Shown here one piece after another: positions 1 through 8,289 of a stretch of 37,915 nt of DNA. The position numbers and the translations under genes were made by a program. Positions within the stretch are counted from its first letter, which is position 1. Each line of letters starts with the position of its first letter. The DNA lies in NCBI GenBank assembly GCA_910577675.1, contig CAJTOR010000036.1, positions 1 to 37,915 of the forward strand, written 5' to 3'. The notes beneath the pieces are model-generated. The model did not search any database, was not told where the DNA came from, and worked only from the letters and a program-made list of their open reading frames with translations. Source of the stretch: an uncultured Lachnospiraceae bacterium. Its GTDB lineage: Bacteria; Bacillota; Clostridia; Lachnospirales; Lachnospiraceae.

Positions 1-64
1 AAACATTAGTTAGGAGTGTATAAAACTATAAATAATTCTGAAAATAAAAATAAGTATGATAGAT

Positions 65-109
65 AAAAAATACGTGATTGAATTTAAAAAATCAATCACG
101 TATTTTTTT
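65..109. terminator. Bidirectional rho-independent terminator
   Basis: An 11-bp perfect stem (TACGTGATTGA at 71-81 with its complement at 92-102) is extended by an A-run on the left and a T-run on the right, so it can stop transcripts from either side. It insulates the SpoVG-led operon from whatever lies left of the window. Confidence 0.85.
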
Positions 110-172
110 GATTAAGAAAGTGAGATGTTGCAATGATAAAAGGATATCAACCATGCTATTGGTACTATTTTT

Positions 173-200
173 TTGGAGATTTTCTTGGCTGTTTTATTAT
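173..200 (+). promoter_or_regulatory. Possible sigma-A promoter of the SpoVG-led operon
   Basis: TTGGAG (173-178), a 16-base spacer and TATTAT (195-200) precede the first gene by about 50 bases. The match is moderate and the region is AT-rich, so other -10 choices (TATACA at 198) exist. The assignment is by pattern only. Confidence 0.4.
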
Positions 201-253
201 ACATATTGTATGAGTAATTTCAAATAGGTATACGAGATTAAAGGGAGGTTTGA

Positions 254-526
254 ATGAAAGTTAAGGCAAAAATTGTTGACCGTTATGAGAACGAAGGGAA
301 GCTGAAAGCGGTTGCCACAGTATGCCTGGATGGGGAATTCCTTGTGACCGGGGTGCGGGTGGTGGAGTGCCAGAACGGGCTGGCTGTGTTTATGCCAAGC
401 CGGGAAGTCGCGTCCGATGAATACCGCGATATCTGCTTCCCAGTCACACCGGAATTATACAACCAGATTAAGGACTGCGTGCTTGCCGCCCATGCACAGC
501 CGGGGGAGGGAATGCGGACAGAATAG
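254..526 (+). CDS. SpoVG-family protein
   Basis: The product has 90 residues, about the usual SpoVG length. It shows the family layout: an N-terminal beta strand, the central stretch LDGEFLVTGVRVVE, then NGLAVFMPSR and EYRDICFPVTPE. These correspond to the DHEFVVHDIRVI, NGLFVAMPS and FRDI.HPI stretches I recall from chromosomal SpoVG. SpoVG proteins are small nucleic-acid-binding regulators linked to septation, sporulation and virulence gene control. Copies on conjugative elements often head the transfer operon. A strong site (GGGAGG at 243-248) precedes the ATG. Here it leads a same-strand run of transfer and Tad genes, so I infer a regulatory role in the element rather than in sporulation. 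Family assignment is good; the exact role is inferred. Confidence 0.85.
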   Translation: MKVKAKIVDRYENEGKLKAVATVCLDGEFLVTGVRVVECQNGLAVFMPSREVASDEYRDICFPVTPELYNQIKDCVLAAHAQPGEGMRTE

Positions 527-568
527 GCAGAGGGGCAGTAAAGCTTGTACCAGAAAGAAGGTGGTTGT

Positions 569-1411
569 TTGGAGGCTATTCTTGTAACTCTGATCGTATC
601 GGTTTTAAATGGTGCCATCGCCTACATTGACCAGATGCTCTCCGGGCTGGCATCCTTAACGCTCCATGCAGACCAGTACATGACGGTGGGTGGGGGCGGG
701 AGCATGGTTGGAACATTGTCCGACATCCTGCTTGGTTTTGGTGTGTCGCTGGTTATCCTGAAGTTTCTGAAAAAGGGCTTTGAGTGCTATGTACTCTGGA
801 CGGACGGCGACCCGGACAACGAACCGATTGCCCTGGTGATCCGTTTTGTGCAGGCAGTTGCCATAGCACTCTGCTTCCCAACTCTTTATGGCTGGCTGGC
901 GGACATTACTGGGAATCTGACGGACGAGCTGCTTGCCGCCATCGGCGTATCAACGAATTACAACTGGAAGGCATGGACAAAGGGGATTTCCTCCATGGGG
1001 CTTGTGACCGCCATCCTTGGGCTGGTGTTTGTTATAAGCTACTTTATGTTGTACTTCCAATTCCTGATGCGCGGTCTGGAAATCCTGATCCTGCGGGTTG
1101 GGTTGCCATTAGCCTGTGTGGGGCTGCTGGATAATGACAAGGGGGTGTTTAAAAACTATGTCATGAAATTCTTCCAGTCCATGACCTCTGTTGTGGTTCA
1201 GATTGCCCTTTGTAAGCTTGGGGTCGGTCTGATGATGAACTTAGGCGGTAACATGAACATTTTCTGGGGGACAGCCTGCATTGTGCTTGCTATTCGGACA
1301 CCGAGGTTCCTGGTGGAATTCATGGTTCCATCCGGCGGAGGTGGCGGGGTGGTGAACAATGTTTACCACTCGGTACGACTGGTCGGTATGGCAAAGAACC
1401 TGATGAAGTAA
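569..1411 (+). CDS. VirB6/TrbL-like polytopic conjugation protein
   Basis: The protein is about 280 residues with several hydrophobic segments. It contains an internal DQML...GG.GS motif region near the N terminus and a Gly-rich tail (PSGGGGG) near the C terminus. This layout fits the VirB6/TrbL-type inner membrane channel proteins of Gram-positive conjugation systems. I chose the TTG at 569 because AGGTGG lies a few bases before it. An in-frame TTG at 545 would add eight residues with no better ribosome site. The neighbours are a SpoVG-like gene upstream and a small membrane protein plus a PrgI-like protein downstream, the usual company of a VirB6 analogue. VirB6 proteins are known to line the translocation path in the membrane; the assignment here rests on topology and context, not on a catalytic motif. 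Confidence 0.7.
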   Translation: MEAILVTLIVSVLNGAIAYIDQMLSGLASLTLHADQYMTVGGGGSMVGTLSDILLGFGVSLVILKFLKKGFECYVLWTDGDPDNEPIALVIRFVQAVAIALCFPTLYGWLADITGNLTDELLAAIGVSTNYNWKAWTKGISSMGLVTAILGLVFVISYFMLYFQFLMRGLEILILRVGLPLACVGLLDNDKGVFKNYVMKFFQSMTSVVVQIALCKLGVGLMMNLGGNMNIFWGTACIVLAIRTPRFLVEFMVPSGGGGGVVNNVYHSVRLVGMAKNLMK

Positions 1412-1423
1412 AGGGGGACGACC

Positions 1424-1633
1424 ATGGTTACATTGGACGAAATTTCGGGAGCGGTGCTTACCTTAGTACGGCTGGGGGCAGCGTTCCGGCTGGTCTACTG
1501 TATGGTGCGTCTGGAAGGGGCGCAGGAGGAACAGGGGCAGTACCGGAAACGGGCAAAAAATACGGTGCTGTTCTATATCCTTGCGGAGTCCGTATGGCAG
1601 ATCAAGGAACTGGTTTTCTATTATTATCGTTAG
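1424..1633 (+). CDS. Small membrane protein of the transfer module, function unknown
   Basis: This 69-residue protein has two hydrophobic stretches separated by a charged loop rich in Glu, Gln and Arg (about residues 30-45). It starts 13 bases after the VirB6-like gene with a GGGGG-type site, and ends 8 bases before the next ATG, so it is surely co-transcribed. Size and two-segment topology are compatible with a VirB2/VirB3-like subunit or an accessory pilus-assembly peptide. No diagnostic motif is visible and I do not assign a function. Confidence 0.7.
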   Translation: MVTLDEISGAVLTLVRLGAAFRLVYCMVRLEGAQEEQGQYRKRAKNTVLFYILAESVWQIKELVFYYYR

Positions 1634-1641
1634 GAGGGGGA

Positions 1642-1989
1642 ATGGAACAGGAAATAAGCCTTTATATCCCAACCGGGGTAAGGGCGGAGAAGGAATTGTT
1701 TCACGGGTTTGGGCGGCGGGAACTGACCCAGAGTGTGGCAGGCTCCCTGGCAGGGGGGATAATCGCTGCCCTTTTGTGGCTTGCCACAGAGAATGTGGCA
1801 CCCACGGTTGTCACAGTGCTTTCCGGCATCTTTGGCAGTGTGATGATGTGTACCCGTGACCAGAATAACCAGAGCGTGGTAGATCAGGTGGGGAACCTCC
1901 TGCGGTTCTGCCGCAGCCAACAAATTTATCCTTATCGTATGCTGGACGAATGGGGATACAGAGAAAAGAACAGGGGGGATGGGGCTTGA
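1642..1989 (+). CDS. PrgI-family (VirB3-like) membrane protein
   Basis: The protein has 115 residues starting at ATG 1642, directly behind TAGGAGGGGG. It begins MEQEISLYIPTGV, typical of PrgI proteins, which carry a short N-terminal strand, then two membrane segments (about residues 28-65) and a basic C-terminal tail. PrgI/VirB3-like proteins partner with the VirB4 ATPase in Gram-positive type IV secretion. A longer reading from 1594 lacks a ribosome site and overlaps the previous gene. The stop overlaps the TTG start of the following methyltransferase (TTGA), indicating translational coupling. Confidence 0.75.
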   Translation: MEQEISLYIPTGVRAEKELFHGFGRRELTQSVAGSLAGGIIAALLWLATENVAPTVVTVLSGIFGSVMMCTRDQNNQSVVDQVGNLLRFCRSQQIYPYRMLDEWGYREKNRGDGA

Positions 1990-3203
1990 CATTTCTTGAC
2001 CTTTTTGCCGGGATCGGGGGATTCCGGTGGGGGCTGGAACAAAGCGGACATACCTGTGTCGGTCATGTTGAAATTGATGTACACGCACACAGGAGTTATA
2101 TGGCAATGTACGGGCTTTGCCCCTGCCCGGAAAAAACGGAAGGGGATGGGAATATATCATGGTTACACCATAAGGAAGGGGAAGACAATGGGGGAGAAGA
2201 AGAAAATTGCAACCGCCTGCCAGCGGAATGGTACGCAAAGGACATTAAACAGCTTACAGCAGGACAGATTCCAAGTGCTGAAATCTGGACTTTCGGCTTT
2301 CCTTGTACCGACATTAGTGTCAGCGGAAGAATGGCAGGGCTGCATGGGGCGCGAAGCGGACTCTTTTTTGAGGTTGCTCGCCTGCTCAAAGGCGCGGGTG
2401 CCGAAAATAAACCCCGATACCTACTCATTGAGAACGTTAAGCATCTTCTGTCATGCAATGGGGGAAGAGATTTTACCACCGTTCTCACTGAGTTATGGGA
2501 GGCAGGGTATGGCTGTGAATGGTGTGTTGTCAATTCCAAAGACTTTGGTGTGCCACAACACCGGGAGCGGGTCTACCTTGTTGGATATCTTGGAGGGGGA
2601 GGTGGACGAAGGCTATTTCCTGTCAGAAGGGCAGACTCTGCGCCTGTTGGAGGAAATACAGAGGGGACGTGGGAAGGACAGTCCGGCTGTACTTCTTTCG
2701 TTGACATGAGCAGAGGGGCAAGGTTTACACAGGAAGCCCGCAGTGTGATGGCAAAGCAGAATGCAGGGGTTACAAACCATAAGGGGGAAACATCCGGCGT
2801 GTTTCTCTGCAAAGGGCATCCGGACTGTGCCATGGCGGTACTTTCCCCGAACCGCATAGAAAAACGACAGAATGGGCGACGCATCAAGGGGAGCGGGGAG
2901 CCGGGTTTTACCCTGACCTGCCAGGATCGGCACGGGGTTCTGCTTGGCTGTTTTGGGGAGGGGAAGGCAGATGTACTGTCGTGCTGCCGCATCCGCAGGC
3001 TGACCCCACGGGAATGCTGGCGGCTTCAAGCGTTTGATGATTTCCTGTTTGACCGGGCAAAGGCAGCCGGAACCAACGATACCCAGTTGTACAAACAGGT
3101 AGGAAATGCTGTGACAGTCAGTATTGTATATGAGATAGGAAAACGGCTGGCAGAAATGGAGGAAGATGGGAAGCAGCCTGCCAAAAAGGAAGGAGGAACA
3201 TAA
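1986..3203 (+). CDS. DNA (cytosine-5) methyltransferase, orphan
   Basis: The protein is 405 residues from TTG 1986. It carries the ordered C5-methyltransferase motifs: I (FLDLFAGIGG, residues 3-12), IV with the catalytic Cys in FGFPCTD (Cys107), VI (ENVKHLL), VIII (QHRERVYLVG) and X (QVGNAVTV) near the C terminus. The region between VIII and X is the expected target recognition domain and is Gly- and Arg-rich at its start. All catalytic motifs are intact, so it should transfer a methyl group from S-adenosylmethionine to cytosine C5. No cognate restriction endonuclease is next to it, so it is best read as an orphan enzyme protecting the element from host restriction. The start at 1986 overlaps the previous stop; an ATG at 1950 would add 12 residues before motif I. 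Confidence 0.93.
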   Translation: MTFLDLFAGIGGFRWGLEQSGHTCVGHVEIDVHAHRSYMAMYGLCPCPEKTEGDGNISWLHHKEGEDNGGEEENCNRLPAEWYAKDIKQLTAGQIPSAEIWTFGFPCTDISVSGRMAGLHGARSGLFFEVARLLKGAGAENKPRYLLIENVKHLLSCNGGRDFTTVLTELWEAGYGCEWCVVNSKDFGVPQHRERVYLVGYLGGGGGRRLFPVRRADSAPVGGNTEGTWEGQSGCTSFVDMSRGARFTQEARSVMAKQNAGVTNHKGETSGVFLCKGHPDCAMAVLSPNRIEKRQNGRRIKGSGEPGFTLTCQDRHGVLLGCFGEGKADVLSCCRIRRLTPRECWRLQAFDDFLFDRAKAAGTNDTQLYKQVGNAVTVSIVYEIGKRLAEMEEDGKQPAKKEGGT

Positions 3204-3207
3204 TGGC

Positions 3208-3762
3208 ATGGAACGGACAGAACTGTTTGCAGGCATCCTCCTGCTTTCCTTTGCGGGTGGGCTTAGTTGTGACCTTGCCCTGCGCCATTTTTTAAAAAGC
3301 AGGAAATGGTATGGAGTTGCCCCGGTTGCGGCTGCCCTGGTTGCCATATTTCTTTCAGTCTATGGATTTTCGGTTTCTGCATTCCGCTGTATCCTGCTCT
3401 GTCAGACCCTTGTGATGGCTGGCATGGTGGATGGGGCAACCCGTGAAATCCCGGATCGGTTTCATTTGCTGGTTGCCCTTGTGGGGTTGGTTGGCTTTCA
3501 GCCGCTCCCTGCCATGTGCGGTTTCCTCCTCGTGCCGTTGCCGTTTTTGGTGGCAGCACTGAAAACGGGGAAGATTGGTGGAGGGGATGTGAAGCTGATG
3601 GCAGCAAGCGGCTTTACACTTGGGGTATGTACCGGGTTTAAAATGATGGTATACGGGCTTTTCGTGGGGCTTGTCTGGAATCTGTTATTCCACCGAAAAC
3701 GGCAGAGCCTGCCATTGGCACCTTCCCTCGCAGTTGGGTGTTTTATGGCACTGCTGTTATAA
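3208..3762 (+). CDS. Prepilin peptidase, A24 family (TadV/CpaA-like)
   Basis: This is a 184-residue multi-pass membrane protein with both aspartyl-protease signatures. The first Asp lies in MVDGATREIPD (Asp75), and the second in the GxGD-type motif KIGGGDVKLM (Asp127). It is short and lacks the N-terminal methylation domain, as TadV/CpaA enzymes do. It should cleave the leader peptides of the small TadE/DUF4320-like pseudopilins encoded downstream. I chose ATG 3208, preceded by AGGAGGAACAT; a longer in-frame start at 3166 would overlap the methyltransferase. It opens the Tad gene block. Confidence 0.9.
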   Translation: MERTELFAGILLLSFAGGLSCDLALRHFLKSRKWYGVAPVAAALVAIFLSVYGFSVSAFRCILLCQTLVMAGMVDGATREIPDRFHLLVALVGLVGFQPLPAMCGFLLVPLPFLVAALKTGKIGGGDVKLMAASGFTLGVCTGFKMMVYGLFVGLVWNLLFHRKRQSLPLAPSLAVGCFMALLL

Positions 3763-3898
3763 AAGGCAGATGAAAAGGAAGAAAGATGCCAGAGGTAGTA
3801 AAACAGAAGTAAAAATACCAAGCCTGGGTTTGTGCCTGTGCGCTGCCAGACACAAACCTATGATTTATGAAAAGTGCAGCGCAGGAATGAGGGGGAAC

Positions 3899-4717
3899 AT
3901 GAAACATCTTTTGAAAAACCGGGTTGTCCTTGGTCTGGCGTGCATCATTGTGTCACTGGTTGTCTGCTTTGGGCTGACCCCGCTGTTTAACGATGCCGTG
4001 GCAGCAACCACAACCATTGTGCGTGTGAATACAACCATCCAACAGGGGGAGCAGATCACCGCCCGCATGGTGACAACCGTGGAGGTGGGCGGTTATAACC
4101 TGCCTGCCAATATCCTGTGCAGGATGGAGGATGTGGTCGGGAAATATGCGGCTGCGGATTTTTCCAAGGGGGATTACATCCTTGCAGACAAGCTGTCCGA
4201 CACACCACCGTTAAAAAATGCTTATCTGGGCAGGTTGGATGGCACAAACCGTGCAATCTCCGTCACGATCCAATCCTTTGCCGCCGGGTTATCCGGGAAG
4301 CTTGGGCAGGGGGATATCATCTCACTGATTGCAGGAAATGTGGGGGATTTTAGGGAAACGGTAATCCCACCGGAACTCCAGTATGTGGAAGTCCTTGCCA
4401 CAACGGTCAGTGACGGCACGGACAGCGGGGAACAGGAGGAGGAAAAGGAGGAACTGCCTTCCACTGTGACAGTCCTTGTTGCCCCAGAACAGGCAAGGCT
4501 TTTGGTGGAACTGGAACAGGGCGGAAACCTCCATGTCGCACTGGTCTGCCGGGGAGGGGATAAAAACGCGAAGTCCTTCCTAGAAGAACAGGCGCGGATT
4601 TTAGAGGAACTCTATCCGGAAGAACCGCCGGAGGAGGAAGGGGAAGACAAGGAACAGGAAAACAATAAGGATGGGGAAACAGGGAAAGATTTGCAGGGGG
4701 CAGGAAAGAAAAAATAG
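3899..4717 (+). CDS. CpaB/RcpC-like SAF-domain pilus assembly protein
   Basis: The protein is 272 residues from ATG 3899, just after GAGGGGGAAC. It has one N-terminal membrane anchor (about residues 9-31) and then a SAF-like domain recognisable by VRVNTTIQQGEQIT and YAAADFSKGDYIL. This is the arrangement of CpaB/RcpC/FlgA-type proteins. A beta-rich middle follows and the last 50 residues are a Glu/Lys-rich low-complexity tail. In Tad systems CpaB is a periplasmic or cell-wall assembly factor, possibly binding glycan; in a Gram-positive cell it would sit outside the membrane. The gene lies between the prepilin peptidase and the TadZ-like gene, matching Tad gene order. A longer frame extends to 3671 but has no ribosome site. 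Confidence 0.8.
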   Translation: MKHLLKNRVVLGLACIIVSLVVCFGLTPLFNDAVAATTTIVRVNTTIQQGEQITARMVTTVEVGGYNLPANILCRMEDVVGKYAAADFSKGDYILADKLSDTPPLKNAYLGRLDGTNRAISVTIQSFAAGLSGKLGQGDIISLIAGNVGDFRETVIPPELQYVEVLATTVSDGTDSGEQEEEKEELPSTVTVLVAPEQARLLVELEQGGNLHVALVCRGGDKNAKSFLEEQARILEELYPEEPPEEEGEDKEQENNKDGETGKDLQGAGKKK

Positions 4718-4751
4718 AGTGTGATATGCTCTAACCCCAATGGATTATTAT

Positions 4752-4765
4752 GCCGCTTATGCGGC
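4752..4765 (+). other. Small GC hairpin before the TadZ-like gene
   Basis: GCCGC, a TTAT loop and GCGGC form a short perfect hairpin about 16 bases before the next start codon. There is no T-run, so it is not a terminator. It may affect translation or RNA stability between the two genes. Confidence 0.4.
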
Positions 4766-4781
4766 GGAATGAGAGGAAAGT

Positions 4782-5816
4782 ATGGAATATGGAAAAATGT
4801 TAGCAATCCTTGGTAGTCCGGGCAGTGGGAAAACCACAGCCGCCGTTAAACTGGCGTGTGCGCTGGCAGCCCAGAAGAAAAATGTTATCGTGGTGCATTG
4901 CGACCCATTCACCCCAGTGATCCCAATGTTGCTCCCGGCGGGAACAGTACATGATACTTCGTTGGGGACGTTGCTGACCGCGCCGGGGGTTACGCAGGAA
5001 AGTATTTTAAAAGCCTGCATCCCGGCGGGCAAAAACGGGTACTTGGGGCTGCTTGGATACCGTGTCGGGGAAAGCCTGATGCACTACCCGAAAGTGACGC
5101 ATGACAAGGCAGTGGAGCTGTTTGTATCCCTGCGCCATCTGGCGGATTATGTGCTGATTGATTGTGCGACCATCTTTGAGGCAGACCCTGCCTCTTTTGT
5201 GGCGGCAGAGGTGGCAGATGGTGTGCTGAAGATAGGGACGGCAGATTTAAAGGGAGTTTCCTATTTCCAATCCCATACCCCCATGCTTGCAGACAGCCGC
5301 TACCAGCATGGGCGGCAGCGCATGGCGGTCGGGAATCTGAAGGTTGGGCAGGATTGGGAAGCGGTTGCGGGGCAGTATGGCGGGATTGATTATTCCCTGC
5401 CCTATGCGGCAGAATTGGAAAAGCAGGGGGATGAGATGGCATTGTTTGAACCGCTCCGCTCCGCAGAAGGCATCCGCTACCAGATGGGGATTGACCGAAT
5501 CCGGATGGATATGTTTGCATCCCCGGAGGAAGAACAGGCAAAAAAGAAGCAGCCAATAAAAGACAAAATTCAAAAAAGCATTTCACGGATAGGGAAAGGG
5601 AAAGTGCCGGAAATGTTGGATGGGGGAGAAAAGAAAATTCCCGCTATGGATGAGAAGGAAAGTAAAGAACGCCCTAAAATGTCAATGGGGCAGGAAGATA
5701 ACATCGCGCCGGAGGGGAAAGATGCCACATCTTTGGAAAAGGGGAATCCCCCGTGGAAAGCACCAGTCCAAAAGGGGTTCCGTTTTTCTTTCTCTAAGAA
5801 GCGCGGGGAATTTTGA
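4782..5816 (+). CDS. TadZ/CpaE-like ParA/MinD-type ATPase
   Basis: The product has 344 residues and opens directly with a P-loop (GSPGSGKTT, residues 11-19). VIVVHCDP follows, and DYVLIDCAT fits a Walker B position, giving the SIMIBI ParA/MinD/CpsD layout. The usual N-terminal receiver-like domain of CpaE is missing here. In its place the protein has a long Lys/Glu-rich, probably disordered C-terminal tail of about 90 residues. TadZ proteins place the Tad apparatus at a cell pole and partner with the TadA ATPase, whose gene comes next. Start ATG 4782 has GAGAGG upstream. A second, differently built TadZ-like protein is encoded at 19792. Confidence 0.75.
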   Translation: MEYGKMLAILGSPGSGKTTAAVKLACALAAQKKNVIVVHCDPFTPVIPMLLPAGTVHDTSLGTLLTAPGVTQESILKACIPAGKNGYLGLLGYRVGESLMHYPKVTHDKAVELFVSLRHLADYVLIDCATIFEADPASFVAAEVADGVLKIGTADLKGVSYFQSHTPMLADSRYQHGRQRMAVGNLKVGQDWEAVAGQYGGIDYSLPYAAELEKQGDEMALFEPLRSAEGIRYQMGIDRIRMDMFASPEEEQAKKKQPIKDKIQKSISRIGKGKVPEMLDGGEKKIPAMDEKESKERPKMSMGQEDNIAPEGKDATSLEKGNPPWKAPVQKGFRFSFSKKRGEF

Positions 5817-5923
5817 GTGCGGCAGAAAATATTCCGGGGGAAACGGGATAAAACGGTTTCGGGGAATGCTGGTTTCAGCAGTGTTTCCCAAACTATCCCC
5901 CGATAAGGAAAGGAGGAATTATT

Positions 5924-7357
5924 TTGCAGGGAATTGACATCCATAGCCAGACCGGGGTATTTGCTGGGGAAGGGAACCTGCGCCCCTTCCCGGAGGTCTT
6001 GCGGGAAGTGCAGGAACATATCACAAGGCATTATGCCGCCACATTGGAGGGCAACCCGGAAGAAAGCCGGGAACTGGTTCAGTCCTATATCCAGAAATAT
6101 CTGGAAACAAACCGCCTTGGCGTGGCAGGGATGGAGCCGGGGGAACTGTGCGAACGGGTTTACGGCGAAATGACCGGGTTTTCCTTTTTAAGCAGTTACC
6201 TTTCCCGCGATGATGTGGAGGAGATCAACATCAACCAGTGGAAGGATGTAAAAATCACCTATTCCAACGGCGATATCTTGCCATGCAAGGAGCATTTTAA
6301 CTCGCCGCAGCACGCCGTGGACGTGATCCGGCGGATGCTGCATAAATCCGGCATGGTCTTTGACAGCGCGCAGACCATTGTGGTCGGGCATTTGTCCAAT
6401 AAGATACGGATCACGGTGATGGGGGACGGCGTGATTGACCGGGACAAGGGGCTGTCCGCCTCCATCCGGATCGTCAATCCAAAGAAGCTGACAAAACAGC
6501 AGTTTATCGATTATGGGACGGCAACCGCCGGGATGCTTGACCTGCTGGTTGCCTGTTACTGCCACGGGGTTTCCCTGTGCATCACGGGGGCGACTTCCAG
6601 CGGCAAAACCACGCTGATGAGCTGGATTCTGGGGCAGGTTCCGTATAACAAGCGCATTGTCACGTTGGAACAGGGATGCCGCGAGTTTGATCTGACCGTG
6701 GAGGATGAACGAGGGGAAGTCCTCAACAACGTGGTTCACCTGGTAACGCGCCCCTCCGATGACCCAAAACAGGATATCACTTTGGTGAAACTGCTGGAAA
6801 CCACGCTGACCATCAACCCGGACTGCGTGGCGGTGGCGGAGATGAAGGGGGCGGAGAGTATGCAGGCCATCAACGCCGCCAATACCGGGCATTCCGTGAT
6901 TACGACCATCCATGCGAACTCCTGCGCGGACACTTATTACCGGATGGTGACGCTGTGCAAACAGTCCTACGACATGGACGATGCCACTTTGATGGGGCTG
7001 GCAACCAAGGCGTTCCCGGTTGTGGCGTTTGCGAAAAAACTGGAGGACAACAGCCGGAGGATCATGGAGATTTCGGAGTGTGAGTATGTGGGGGATGCCG
7101 CATCTGGGGAAAGCCACAGACGGATGCGCACACTATACCGTTTCCATATCACGGACAACCAGACTGTGGACGGGAAAGCAAGGTTGATTGGGCATTATGA
7201 GAGGGTGGAGCCGCCTTCGGAGGGGTTATTGAAACGCCTGCGGGAAAACGGGATGTGCCTGCGCGCACAGCAGGAACTGTTTGGTGTGGGGAAGGAGGGA
7301 TTTGGTGAGCCTTGTTGCGTGGAAAAAGCCGTACCTGTTACAGGTGATGCTGGATGA
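5924..7357 (+). CDS. tadA: TadA/CpaF secretion ATPase
   Basis: The 477-residue protein begins at TTG 5924 behind AAGGAGG. It has an N-terminal domain of roughly 180 residues and then the type II/IV secretion ATPase core: Walker A ITGATSSGKTT (about residues 220-230), an Asp-box region (TLEQGCREFDL), Walker B-like CVAVAEMKGAE, and the His-box TTIHANS. This is the CpaF/TadA family of hexameric motors that drive pilus assembly. All motifs look intact. It sits between the TadZ-like gene and tadB, as expected, though an unknown gene intervenes before tadB and overlaps its 3' end. Confidence 0.93.
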   Translation: MQGIDIHSQTGVFAGEGNLRPFPEVLREVQEHITRHYAATLEGNPEESRELVQSYIQKYLETNRLGVAGMEPGELCERVYGEMTGFSFLSSYLSRDDVEEININQWKDVKITYSNGDILPCKEHFNSPQHAVDVIRRMLHKSGMVFDSAQTIVVGHLSNKIRITVMGDGVIDRDKGLSASIRIVNPKKLTKQQFIDYGTATAGMLDLLVACYCHGVSLCITGATSSGKTTLMSWILGQVPYNKRIVTLEQGCREFDLTVEDERGEVLNNVVHLVTRPSDDPKQDITLVKLLETTLTINPDCVAVAEMKGAESMQAINAANTGHSVITTIHANSCADTYYRMVTLCKQSYDMDDATLMGLATKAFPVVAFAKKLEDNSRRIMEISECEYVGDAASGESHRRMRTLYRFHITDNQTVDGKARLIGHYERVEPPSEGLLKRLRENGMCLRAQQELFGVGKEGFGEPCCVEKAVPVTGDAG

Positions 7358-8243
7358 GGAACCGGAAAACCCAAGGGAGGAATGTGACCTGTTTGGGCGT
7401 ATGGTATGCTGGCACAGGAAGTACCGTCTGGGGGATGAGCATTTTTTTGACAGCCCAAACGATTTTTTAAAAGACCTTGTGCTACATACAATACCAGAAA
7501 ACATCATCCTTGACTATGTTGGTTCTGGAAAGTCGCATTTTGTGCGGCTGGTTTCTATCGGTTCGCACGCGCCCAAAAAAGGGCTTTACGAAACGGAAAC
7601 GGTGGAAGAGGATGGGAAGCCCCTGCATTCCGGGGTGCGGGTGGAGTGTTATGACCCTTATACAAAAAAATGGTACGCAGAAGATTTTTTCCGCGAAGAA
7701 GAAAAGAAGGAATTGGTTGGGTGCCTTGTTGATGTTCTGCCAAACGGGGATCTCCTGGCACTTGCAGAAAAGGAAAATGCGGTGCTGCCGCTCCATCTGT
7801 ATGACCATTGCCAGTTACACCTGTCTGCCAGCCCATTCCTCGGCCATGCCGTACACGCCGAATGGGATTCCGGGCAGGTGGGATGGATTTATGCCACGGC
7901 AGGGGAGATACAGGAAACGTATGGCAATACATCCGTAGAAAATATGGAAAAGGCGAAGAAACTCCTGTTATCGGAAGTGGAAACCTATGACTACTATCTT
8001 TCCGGGCAATGTTATGGGTTCCGGCTATATGAGGATGGCGAAGAAATCCAAACCGGGTGGGGATATTTCGGTTCTTTTTCAGAAATCGTAAAAGAGATAG
8101 CAGCAGAGTTCTTACCGGAAAGCCATCGGGATATGGTGGAAAACCTGAAAGAAATGCCGGATACAAGGACGTATACTTTGGGGTATGGAAATTTTGTGGA
8201 GGAACTTGAGGGAATGGGGCTGGCAGAAGAAATGGAGGTATAA
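7305..8243 (+). CDS. Conserved-looking protein of unknown function inside the Tad block
   Basis: The protein is about 312 residues from GTG 7305 (AAGGAGGG precedes; TTG 7302 is also possible). The start lies inside the last 53 bases of tadA, which points to coupled translation. It is soluble and acidic, with no signal peptide or membrane segment. The N-terminal part (EECDLFGRMVCWHRKY then GDEHFFDSPNDFLK) and the C-terminal part (GWGYFGSFSEI) look like structured domains. I recognise no family with a known activity. It is not part of the standard Tad gene set, so it may be cargo of the element, for example an antirestriction or regulatory protein. That is only a guess from position. Confidence 0.75.
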   Translation: MSLVAWKKPYLLQVMLDEEPENPREECDLFGRMVCWHRKYRLGDEHFFDSPNDFLKDLVLHTIPENIILDYVGSGKSHFVRLVSIGSHAPKKGLYETETVEEDGKPLHSGVRVECYDPYTKKWYAEDFFREEEKKELVGCLVDVLPNGDLLALAEKENAVLPLHLYDHCQLHLSASPFLGHAVHAEWDSGQVGWIYATAGEIQETYGNTSVENMEKAKKLLLSEVETYDYYLSGQCYGFRLYEDGEEIQTGWGYFGSFSEIVKEIAAEFLPESHRDMVENLKEMPDTRTYTLGYGNFVEELEGMGLAEEMEV

Positions 8244-8289
8244 CATTGGAAATGGAAAATCTTGTTCGTGTGGTGGGGAGGGGGATACG

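Noticed and set aside
1630..2238. Long minus-strand frame opposite the PrgI-like and methyltransferase genes
   Set aside because: It is the mirror of strongly motif-bearing plus-strand genes and has no ribosome site or recognisable domain. The same applies to the other long minus-strand frames, such as 6188-7117 opposite tadA and 11323-12153 opposite the low-complexity protein.
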